Origin: Hofstenia miamia
Lineage: Eukaryota > Xenacoelomorpha > Acoela
Direction: 5' to 3'
Length of the DNA stretch: 64,000 nt
NCBI GenBank assembly: GCA_004352715.1
Contig: SCFE01000083.1
Location: 656,918 to 720,917 of the forward strand
In this document: positions 36,501 to 48,500 of the stretch, one piece after another
Layout: every line of letters starts with the position of its first letter
Position numbering within the stretch: the first letter of the stretch is position 1
The notes under the pieces: model-generated
Database searches by the model: none
What the model saw: only the letters and a program-made list of their open reading frames with translations
What the model was told of the DNA's origin: nothing
Made by a program: the position numbers and the translations under genes

Positions 36501-39500
36501 TGCATTCAGCCTACACCAAAACTTCTATGCTTCAAAGAACATCAAGAAAATTGCAATGGAGCCAGATAGAATTCCCTGGTTCTTGTAGAAATCAAATAAA
36601 CACATCTTTGCTCGTGTTATTCATCAGATGTTCAATACAAGTTTGAAGACTTCATGTTTTGCACACTTATGGAAAAAAAGCCTTTGTTCGACCAATTACA
36701 AAAATAAGAAACCCAACCATAGCATATCTGAGGCCTATATCAATTACCCCTGTGATCGCCCGGTGCTTTGAGTGAGTAGCGCAAAGGTTTTTCTTTATGC
36801 CCCACTATAAGAAATGGCTTGAGCTGAAATTGGATTCCGACCACTTGTTTCAACATCTTCAGCTGTCATCATCATTGAAAATCTCATTTACGACTACAAG
36901 CACCAAGGATGAGACTATGTTCGCCTCTTTTCCCTTGAACTATCTAAAGCCTTTGATAGGGTGCCTCATCAATTTATCGTCGAAAGCATTAACTCTATTC
37001 CTGGACTTCACAAGTTTATTGTATCATGGTATGTGACTATTTTAAGAACCGAGCTCAGTGGGTTCAAATAAACAACAAACTGTGAGATGAAACTGCAATA
37101 AATGTAGGAGCACCGCAAGGATCCGTGTCTGATCCAACACTTTCTAACTCCATAACAAATAAATTCCGGGTGCTAACGAATCTCACAACCGTAGTGGCTT
37201 TGATCAAGTTTGCCAATGATAAATACCAATTGTGCGCATGTCGAATTAATAATTTTAAAAATGTGAGCTTTTCCTGAAATACATCTTTAATTGGCTGCAC
37301 GTGCATAAATTTATTTTAAATACAAGAAAGTGCAAAAAAATTGAAAATCCCATTGAAAAGAGACTTCCATCCATCCACAACAATAAACTTTATACCAGTT
37401 GTCAAATTAACCATATTGGCGTCGCGATCAATAACCGACTCTCATTTGACCCAAATATTGAAAGGATTTGCTCCAAAGCTCGACAAAACCTTTATTTCCT
37501 CCTTAAACTAAAATGACTAGATTTTAAAGATGACGAACTCTTGCCCTTTATCATTCCCCAGTAAGCAGCATTCTCACCTATGGCATTGAGTACTATGGAT
37601 CAGTCAATTCTAAACTGAATTGATTAAGTACACCGCAGAGCTATAAAGAGATATCTTCATACACCTGTTGCAACTCGATGAACCCTCAACACCCCGTTAA
37701 CGTGATGATCCCGTAATATAATAGAAATTTGAGGAGTGCTAATATGAGGACAAACCCATACAGGAATAAAAGTAAATATAGTAAAGTAAAATTTATTTCG
37801 CTCAAATGCATGAGCAGATAACAATATAAATGAACAATAGCACCATTCAATTTACTATATTTTTTGTATTTACCACTAAATTGTTATATAATTTTGCTCC
37901 ATAAAATTGGAATGTTGTTTTTCCAAGCTCAGTTTTTGAATAAGGAAGCAAAACACAATGTTTCCGTTTAGATTTTGATGGAATTATTTCTGACACTAGT
38001 TCATGCAGTACATGTGATTTGTAATTTTTTGTCATAATAAATTCTTTCAAAATATTTTGATCAATTATATCTGAGGGTCTTGGTAGTTGCTCATCAATTA
38101 TTTTTGAACCTTTCTCTGCAATTTTATCTAAGCGATAGTAATTTTGATCCAGTCAGTGCAAGAGGTGCATACACTAGCTTTGATTGTATATATGATGTGT
38201 ATATAATCTTAAGCTGATTTTTTGCATAACCCAGTGATTTTATATGTTTTAGAAACATCAATAATTTCATTCCAGACTTAATTCTTTTATTTATTTCAGA
38301 ATTTAATGTTAATCCTTTATTAATTCATACTCCAAGTAATTTAACTTCTGTTATTTTGTGATTTCTTTATCATTAATAAACAAAGGACCTGGATCACTTA
38401 TAGTGTAAGTAGTGTTAATTCCTAGATCTGCTGTCTTTAATTCATTAATTTGTAGACCATTACTGCGCTTTAAGACATTATTTTCTTCTAGTCTACCTTC
38501 CCCAATAGAGTGGTAAAAAAGTACTACTTGTGATTTTTCAATTATTTGTATTTCTTTTATGAGTCGGGTATTATTCCCACTAGTTTAATAAACTTATTCT
38601 TATTCATATTCTTAAATCTAAAATTTGCGAAAGCATGCGATTCTGTGCCTCACAATCGTTTATATTTAAAATTATCTCAATTTGGAATTGGAGGAAGCCT
38701 TTTGAAATTATTTAGATCATACCTTGAAGATCGATTTTAATGTGTTACTATCAATGGATTTAAATCTAACCTTCTGCTAATAACTAGTGGTATTCCTCAG
38801 GGATCTGTCTTAGGACCACTTTTATTTATTATTTTTATTAATGATCTATCTGAATCTTGCTTGTTTAGCCTTCCGTACTTATTTGCCGATGATGTTAAGA
38901 TCAACTCTAATAGTGAAACAGGCATAAGAAAAGACCAAATTTCCTTTTTAAATTAGAGTAAAAAAATGGAATGAAATTTAATAATGCAAAAACTGAATTT
39001 ATCAGCATACCATCATTTGATATAGTTCTAAGTTTTCAGTTACAAACTTCTAATTCATTAAAAGATCTTGGTATTATCATTTCCAATCATTTAAGATGGT
39101 CAAAGAACATCTGAAACTTTATGCTTTTAGATTTAATAATAAATGTTTCTTATAATGTTCACTACGTAAATAAATGGAAATCATACAAATCTTTAATTCT
39201 ATCAAGAGTATGTTATGGATCAATTATATGGTATCCTATTTAAACTGATATAAGAAATCTAGAACAGTTTCAGAGTAGATGCTCACGATGAATATTGGAA
39301 ACTGGAAATTATAAAGATAGACCTCATAAAATGTCATTACTACCATCATCACTTTATTTACAATGTTTGGTTTAATATATTTTAACAAACTTCTCAATGG
39401 CAGTTTGATTTCCCAATTTTTTATTATGTTTCTCTATATTCTTCTAATATACGTGGTCTTAGTTCACATGATCGCATACTATTTAAAAGTAAAAAATTAG

Positions 39501-42500
39501 AAAGAAAATTCCAAGAACTTCTTTTTCAACAGAATTACTATCCTTGCGAACTACTTGCATTTTAATACGGACATTAATTTATCCGATACATGCATTAAAG
39601 TTAAACATTAATTAAAGATCATTTTCTGGGATGCATTCAACAAATTTGATATAGATAAATTATGAATTATTTCTTGATTCGAATTGTAAGGACTGTAGAA
39701 GTAATCATTTGTTTAAATTTTATTAATTATTTTTTTACATGTCTGTAGTATTTCTGTTTCCCTTTTCGCTATCAATATTATTTTATTACTTTATTTATTG
39801 ATTTATTTTTTTTCATTTGTAATAATTTTCTTTGCCAATGAAGCCTTTTTGCTACTACTATTACTAAGGAATATATAAAGCATATAAACATGAAATCATT
39901 CATTAAACTATTTTGTAAAACACATGAGATTTATTGCATTTGGAAGAACTTAAATGCACTAATATCCCACATTAAGGTATTGTTTTTGATATTATAATTA
40001 TAATAATTTTAATAGTTTTAATAATTTAATAAAGTTATTACTTATCATCGTCATCTTCAACCGATTTGATTTTTTCGATGCCAGGAGGTAGGGGAAGAAG
40101 TGTTACACCTTTTACATGACCTGAGGCAACAAAAACCTTGTTTTTGCAGCGAACAATTTGCTTCATTAAATCATCTAGAAGTAGTTTTGGCCACGAATCA
40201 GTATTTTTCCGATTGGATAACAGTGGGATACAAATCTAAAAGTAATCTTAAAACAATACCAAAATTGAACAAAATTTTTTCTATATAGTGGGTTTCTAAG
40301 ACTAAGCATATCATGATTCAAGTTAAAAAATATTCTACATCAAATTTCCTATCTGTGAAAAATACTCTAATAACGATAAAAAAATAACATTTTTGAACAT
40401 TTTTGTTGTTTTCTAACCCCCCTTCCACACACGCACACACACAATCCCGATATCATTTATAATGGAGAACAAGGTTATTTTAAATAACTAAGCCAGGTGT
40501 TCAGTAGAGTAAAAAATAACTGACTTGAGTAAATTTGGCTATTTGCACATACTCGTATGGGACTCCTGTCAACTAAGTGAATTCAGTAGACCTGTTTGCC
40601 AAGAAGCATAGTTCACTTGAAAAATGCAAATATTTCTATATTTTCGAAAAATTTAAATACAGGAAATATAGTATTAGCATTGTACTTTCACTTCTTGACT
40701 CTGATATGGTAACGCTTTTCACGTATTCCAAAATCACACTTAACACATACATACACAAGCACACACACAAACACTCACATTTATATTATTTATATTTTTT
40801 TAATATATTGTAGTTTGAAGACTTTGTCATGTTTTGATTCTTATTATTATTATTATTATTATTAATATTAATATTATTATTATTATTATTATTATATAGC
40901 TAAAAAGTGATCTAAAAATTGAAAATTATTACGTAAGCTAATTATATGAAGTGCCATTTAAGTAATGTGTAAAAGAATATATGTTGCAATTCCTAACTAC
41001 AAATAATGGGTTTTCAAATTAATAGTTTTCAAATTGCTTCTAATTGGTCTCCACATTTTTCAAGCCTCTTGTAACAAATTCCTAAACGATGAGTGCATTC
41101 TCGAAAATATTTAATTGAAATTATAATTGAATATACTAAATGTAACAAAATTCAAGTATTTCAATCCCTAAATGTTTTCAAGAAGTTGGTAATATAAATA
41201 TATGTATTGTATTAACTAAGAAATTTATTTATAGGACTAAATTATTAAGGTTGTTAAGACCTGCTTTAATTAAAAGTGATCTTCAATGTGGTTTAATTAC
41301 TGTAGTTATTACTGTCTATATTGATAGAAAATATTATTTTCGCTATCTATAGCAAGTCTGACAGTATCTTAATACATCCAGACTTTAGTTAACAAAACGT
41401 TTTTTACTGTCTATATTGATAGAAAATATTATTTTCGCTATCTATAGCAAATCTGACAGTATCTTAATACATCCAGACTTTAGTTAACAAAACGTTTTAC
41501 ATATCATTTAACATGGGATTGTTAATCAAAAATAATTTTTTATCTACTATGCTGGCCACTGAAATAAATCACTGGTGCAGGTTTCTAATAGTTACAACAT
41601 TTATCAAATCCATGCTTCATTGGGACACGCCTTGCTTATAAATCGCTAATAATCGCATTATCAAATATGCTGACGACGCCACCTTTTATTCCATTACTTT
41701 AATTAATCGTGGGAAAACAAATTGAATAATATTTCATTGATATATTTCATAATTTAATATAAAATACACAGATAACATTATACGCTATTCTTTTCTACAA
41801 AACGTTGTCAAATAATGTTAAACATTAAATCATTGTGCAATACATGTGACAAAGAAATTGATGATAATAATAAAAATTTTTAATGTGCCTATTGCCATAT
41901 TATGTTGCATCTATCTCAAAAGTGCATTGGCCTTCCCACTAAATGCCTTGAAGCCATCCAAAATAATGAAAACCATTTTATTACTCTTTGTCCGAAATGT
42001 GTTGATAATTGAAACCGAAATATACATCTATCAAGCAAAGCCTCAGATAATGACATTGTGAAAAAAGTGTCTAACTTAGAAAAACTTTTGAAAGATTCTG
42101 TTGAAGAAATGAATTATAACTTAAAAAACACCTGCAAGGAAATCAATGAAAAACACTTAAATCTACTTAATCTAGACTTGAATAAATTCAATGAAGAAAT
42201 AATGTGACACTAGAAAAGCTCAACACTCAAGTTTGGTTTATTCTGAACATCAAAAAAGTATAATTATTTATGGCATCCCAGAGGCAGAAAAGGCAACGAT
42301 TCCTTAATTCATGATAAAAATCATATAAAAATACTTTTGACTTTCTAAGTATTAATTTTTCTTGTATTCTAAAGGCTAATAGACTTGGAAATTTTCTAAT
42401 GATAAATCACGACTTATTCTTGTTGATGTTGGCAATATCTGAACAAGATGTCTGATTCTTTCTAATGCTCCAACACTTGTTCACTATTCTCCACTACGTA

Positions 42501-45500
42501 TTTATATTAAAGGAAAATTTAGCCCGGAAGATAGAAATTTTGAAAAACATATCCATAAAAAAGATATGAACTAATCAAATCGGGTATTGAAAAATCTGCT
42601 CTTCAAATCAAAAGCTTAAGACTGTTCAAAGATGGGATAGGAGTTCCTATTCAAATGGACTGACTAGATTATCATAATGAATTCAGACTAAACCTATTTT
42701 ATGTAAATGCACAAAGCTTGATGACTGCTGATAGACGCCTCAAACTTTATTTACACGTAATGTCATCGCAAAGTGAAATATATTTCATTATAGTTACCGA
42801 AACTTGGTTTGACCATTGTGTCTGAAAATATTTTTCTAGACCCATCTTATTTATTAGAGAGACCGGATAAAGTTGCGTTAAAAAGTAGCTAAAATTGCGT
42901 TTAAAATTGCGCTAAAACTTGGTAAAAATTGCGTGAAAAGTTGCGTGAATAACATGTTTATTATGAGTTCCATTTAATTATAATACGATTTTTTAAGTTT
43001 TCAACAGTCAAATTGCGTCGTTTAGACGACAGAGTTTCACCCACTGATCAAAATTTCACTTTAATAACGCGGCGTTGTTTAATTCACTGTTTATCGCTTG
43101 CTTACAGTTTAATTCAATTGTTTGAAAATAGCGAAGTTTTGTGGTAAAGTTGCGTTAAATTGCGTGAAAACCTTGAAATTGCGTTAAAGTTGCGTAAAAA
43201 CTGAAATAGTCAAAATTGCGCTAAAAATTGCGTTATGGCTTTACGCAACTTTATTCGGTCTCTAATTAGCAGCAAGCATTTCTCGTAAAAGTAAAAAAGC
43301 ATATCTAAACCAATATTCTATAGCTTTGGATAAATCAATTATTTTGCTCTGTGGCGACTTAAATTTTCTTGATGCTGATTGGATACAAATTAGTTCCATT
43401 AACCAATTTGACTCGCAGTTACTCGATTATTTTATTGAAACTGGTTTAACTTGATNTCATTATAGTTACCGAAACTTGGTTTGACCATTGTGTCTGAAAA
43501 TATTTTTCTAGACCCATCTTATTTATTAGCAGCAAGCATTTCTCGTAAAAGTAAAAAAATCATGGTAGTTGTGCTATCATCTGCAAAAATACGGTCTCAT
43601 TTATTTAATTCGCATGCAGTATTATCGTACAAACTTCAGTTTATGTAATTTTCATCATATGCATACATCTTCCTTCCTCTTCATCATCGTATCGTCCAGA
43701 TATTGATACTACAATTCAATCACGTTAATGACATTAAGAGAAAATTTGAAGCATATCTAAACCAATATTCTATAGCTTTGGATAAATCAATTATTTTGCT
43801 TAAATTTTCTTGATGCTGATTGGATACAAATTAGTTCCATTAACCAATTTGANACATATACAACTTATAATGACTCTCCATTTTTATTCTTTTCAGCAAA
43901 CAAGCAAGAATTACAATTAGCATTAGCAATGTTTTTATTTTCATTTAAGTTTGCACTAGATGACCCAAACTTTATAAAATATTAGTATCAAGATCAATTT
44001 TCTAAATATCTATGTATATTCCAAGAAAGCGCTTAAAAAAGAAATCAAATCCAGCTTATATGAGCTCTCATTCAAAGCACCTACTGAACAAAACAAACAC
44101 TGCTAGAAGAAATTACAATCTCAAAAATGCATTAGTAAATTTGAACAATTTAAATAATTCAACTAGTGAACTTTATAAATCTATAGAATTAGACAAAATT
44201 ATGTATATAAAATCGTTTTNTTTATTGAAACTGGTTTAACTTGATTTATTGACTTCTTTACTCATGTCAATGGTAATATTCTAGACGCCATATTATGCAA
44301 CAAGGATATAGTTTCTATACTGAAATTTATCAGTCCAACAGAAAGTTTATCTGAGCATTCAATTATATATTTTAGTCTAGATCTAGGCAATAGTAAATTC
44401 CAATTGAATGACATATACAACTTATAATGACTCTCCATTTTTATTCTTTTCAGCAAACAAGCAAGAATTACAATTAGCATTAGCAATGTTTTTATTTTCA
44501 TTTAAGTTTGCACTAGATGACCCAAACTTTATAAAATATTAGTATCAAGATCAATTTTCTAAATATCTATGTATATTCCAAGAAAGCGCTTAAAAAAGAA
44601 ATCAAATCCAGCTTATATGAGCTCTCATTCAAAGCACCTACTGAACAAAACAAACACTGCTAGAAGAAATTACAATCTCAAAAATGCATTAGTAAATTTG
44701 AACAATTTAAATAATTCAACTAGTGAACTTTATAAATCTATAGAATTAGACAAAATTATGTATATAAAATCGTTTTCACTTGGTGATATTAATCAATGCT
44801 ATATATTATTAAGAACGCTTTTCTCGAAATGTCTCCAGATTCCAATGGAATAAAATGGTAAGCAAGCATGCAATGCTGAATTATTTAGTAATTACTTCCA
44901 TTCGATTTATTCTTCTCCAATGGATGATAATGTATATACAGACCTACTGGATCTTCTTCTCAAGCTTATTTTATAGAACTATCTCTCATTAATGTAATTA
45001 ACACTTTGAAATCAATAAAGCCTCATGGTTGTCGTGCAGATAACCTTCCTGGACATTTTTACACTACTATTTTAATTTGCTTGCTCCACATGTGTTAGTT
45101 GTTTTAATCCGTAATAACTACTTGTGCTTGTCCCTCTGAATGGAAGTTGAGTAACATAATTCCAATTCATAAGTCTGGATCTACAAATATCATTAGTAAT
45201 TACCGCCCTATCATTATTTTACCTAAACTGTCATTGGCCCTTACAAAGATTCTTTACGATATTTTATCTCCTATCATCATGGACTTTATCTCTCTTTTCA
45301 GCATGGTTTCTTCAAAAGCCAATCTACAATAACACAACTATTAAAGCACATTCGAAAACTTTATTCAGCATGGGATGAAAATTCTTAGGCATTTGTTTTG
45401 TACATTGACTTCGCTAAGGCTTTTGACAAAGTAAATCATTTCAAATTGCTCCGAAAACTTGACGCGCTTAATATCCCAATAAATTTGATGAAATTGCTAT

Positions 45501-48500
45501 CTTATTTTCTGAGCGTAAGCAAAGAGTTATTTTTAATAGAGTACTATCTAATTTTCGAAATGTTCCAAGTTCAGTTCCACAAGGGTCTATATTGGGCCCA
45601 TTACTGTTTATCGCTTATATCAATGATCTACCAAAATTTTGTTTAAATAGTATTCCTTTCCTTTTCGTAGATGATATTAAATTGTGCTCTACAACTCTAT
45701 CACTAATTGAAGATTTTGCTGTCATTCAAAACTGGGCCTATAACAATGAAATGAAGTTCAATGTTAATAAATTTCAATTATTTTCTTTACAAGATTCAAG
45801 CTAGATTCAAATAATGGAAAATACTATAAATTCGTCAGATTTTGTTAAAGACCTTCGAGTTTATATCTCAAAAAATCTGTATTGGAACAGCCATATTTCT
45901 AACAAAATTAAAGCAGCTAATTATACATTCCTTTATCTTAAGCGTAATATTCCTCTTAACACCAATCTTAGAACAAAAATGCACATATATAACACTATGA
46001 TAAAATCTAAACTGACCTACGCTTCTCAAATATGGTATTGCAATTCCTCGAATCGTAACATACTTGAAAAACTGCAAAGACGCTTTACAAAATGGATATT
46101 ACCAATTGGAAATTATAAGGAAAGACTATTAAAACTGAACATATTGCCTATTTCTATGTATTTAGAAACTTCAGATCTACTGTAGTTTAACAAACTTTTA
46201 AACCATAAAGTAGATTTAAATTATAAAGATTTCATCGACATTTTCATTCAAAACAGTTTTCACGTCAAAATATCTGAATAAAAAACATACAAGTGTTAAA
46301 GTGCATCTACATACTGAGATGGATCTATTCGATTGTCCAAAAAATGTTTCGACCCATTAAAATCATTTTTTGGGAATTATTTCTTGAAATATTACATCTT
46401 ATCTTGTTGCAAAGAAAAGAACTCCTATTTATTTTGCACATAATTTTTAATTATATTTAACTTTCTTTTAGGAAGTTCTTTTAATAAAAAAAATAAGTCT
46501 TCAAACCTCATCAACTCGGAGTCTAAAAATTTCATAAGTGGGCTTTTACTAATCACTGTTGTATTAGTAAAGAAAAATCTTTGCAGATGCTATTTGATCC
46601 ACATGAATTAAAACATTTTTAGAAATCGCAAACAGAATCTGTTTACCTGTCAACACTCAGTTCACTTAGAGATCACGAAGATCGATTTAAATATGTTGAT
46701 GACCCACCGCTTGGGAAGTAACTCTAAACACTGCCCAAGTAAGTCTAATGGTCTCTTTATAAATGTCAAGAAGTAGTGTGGTCTTCACACTTCACACACC
46801 AAGATCTTACGATTTCTTTTCTTCACAATTTCAATGCTGTGCCAGAAATTGAAGACGAAGCGTTCTTTAAGAAAAAAGTCAAAATTTGTAAAACTTTTGG
46901 GAGTGATTTTCTATCAGATCTTGATTGGATAGAAAAAACTACCTATAATGTTAAGAAACCTCTAAAAGATTGTATATATTTAATTAAAATTCTTAAGAGT
47001 GCCGGAATTCCAGAATTTGACTTATTTGGGGTTTATATTTCACTAATCAGTTCTTTTCTAGAATACTGCGGCTGTGTATGACACATCCAGCTCCCCGAAT
47101 CCCAATCAAAGAAATGTGAACAAATAACAAATACAAAGAAGGGCATTCAAAATCATTTATCCAAAACTCATATGAAGAAGATTCCACTGAATTGAGGACA
47201 TTTACTCTTATAGAACATGGAAACCAAATTTGCAGTAAAATTTAGTCACACAATTATGACGACGCAATCTCTACATTATCTAACGCCATCTAAAAAATAA
47301 TTTTCCTACACATTATATACTCAAAACGTCTTTGATATAAAATTTCGTACGAATATATTGGCTAATTCCTTGGTGCTTACTCAAGCAAAGAAGTACCAGT
47401 TAGGAGTGAGAGAGAGATTTTTAAAAAAGACTATGACTAATTTATCTATTTTAGAATAATTTGGCCATTATATCATTTGTAGGAAACAAAGAAATAGACA
47501 CAGACAGAGGAAAATTTAGGACCCCAGTGCATTTATATTAATGCTGTTTTTGGCCCAATATGATATTCGTCAAAAAAATTTTATCAAATTTTTCTGTTTG
47601 CCAGACCAAAATTGGATATTCTAGAAACTTCTCATAAATGACCAAGACAAGACAATCACTACTTATTTTCAAACATGAACTAAGAACCGAGGAGACGACA
47701 ATGTATGTCATCGAATTTTATAAATAACTACTGAGAACTTTTATTGGAGCTTCTTAAAAACGTACTCAGTACTGCTATTATTATTCTTTATAAACATTCT
47801 GTACTCATGAATGCATGCGAACTTCCTTTGAGCCCCCTTCACTCAATCCTTCAATGGTGGAGAATTAAAATATGTCGATAAGAAATGACGTGCAAATCCC
47901 CTGAATCAGATCTGGAAACGGGTCAAATTTTTGGACCAAACCCGAATGCTATGTAGATCTCTAAATTTACAAACAAAAAGCAAACTCTAATATTAACTTC
48001 ATTGTTCTTTTATTATTTATGCAAAAACATGACAATAATTTAACAAAAATATCAGACATAAATTGATAATAATTATTATTATAATAATGTGCATGTATAA
48101 TTTAAGGACTTTTCTAGAAATAGTTCTATTATGCTTCGAGCTTATCATCTATGTCCAATTCAATAAAAGGTGTTTGATTATTTTCTTGAAGTTTTTATAA
48201 ATTTCCTCAGATTTTGTGTGAATATTTAATTCGTTCCAAAACATTGAGCATATAAAAGAAAATGTATCTTAAGGATTGTTGATTTTAAAAATCTTTTATT
48301 CCTGTTATTGATTCTGATAAGGTGAAATCATGTACATTATACATCAAATCAAGCCATAAAGATTCTTAACTAAAAAAACTTACGTCATTTACAAAGCTGT
48401 AAAGATGAGAGAGAAACTCACTAGACACATCCCCTCTAAGTAGCAAACTTTTAAAATTGCTGGAAGGTATGTCATCACATTTTGACCGTTTAATCAAATA

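Larger units (their letters stand above)
24789..40041 (-). other. Dynein intron 2 (15.3 kb)
   Basis: The largest intron. Going up in coordinate it holds a truncated hAT MITE (24822-25113), a second hAT MITE (25624-25854), several (TA)n tracts, AT-rich DNA, a possible hAT end at 31023, a 1-kb gap, a LINE broken by a mariner derivative (32940-35630), a second LINE type (35640-37720), a minus-strand LINE tail (37790-38520) and another plus-strand LINE (38546-39860). Chance frames at 26956-27162 and 29738-29935 do not match dynein, and the phases of exons 2 and 3 already fit each other. Confidence 0.85.
41820..46480 (+). pseudogene. CR1-like LINE with PHD-type ORF1, nearly full length, broken
   Basis: ORF1 begins with a C4HC3 zinc finger (CNTC, CAYC, H, C, CPKC at 41835-42005), then a lysine-rich helical stretch and RRM-like remains (IIIYGIPEAEK, SRLILVDVGNI). 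ORF2 has the endonuclease (FYVNAQSLMTADRR, TETWFDH, ILLCGDLNFLDADW, SLSEHSIIYF), then RT (NYRPIIILPKLS, YIDFAKAFDKVNHF, SSVPQGSILGPLLF, FLFVDDIKL) and the C-terminal domain at 45814-46185. Stops and shifts break it, and FADD is FVDD. A MITE (42858-43264) sits in the endonuclease. Between 43456 and 44220 contigs are duplicated and out of order: the true LINE continues from 43455 to 44246. Confidence 0.88.
40236..48383 (-). other. Dynein intron 1 (8.1 kb), repeat-filled
   Basis: The intron has GTAAGT at its start and AG at 40237-40236. It holds a plus-strand CR1-like LINE (41820-46480) and a second LINE tail (46680-47330). The parts 40300-41800 and 47330-48383 contain only AT-rich DNA, an (ATT)n tract at 40840-40895, a CA-rich patch near 40760, and a 95-bp tandem duplication at 41309. 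Confidence 0.85.

Noticed and set aside
36039-37036. Two identical 79-codon frames taken as a gene pair
   Set aside because: They are out-of-frame shadows in a LINE RT and the second is an assembly duplicate of the first.
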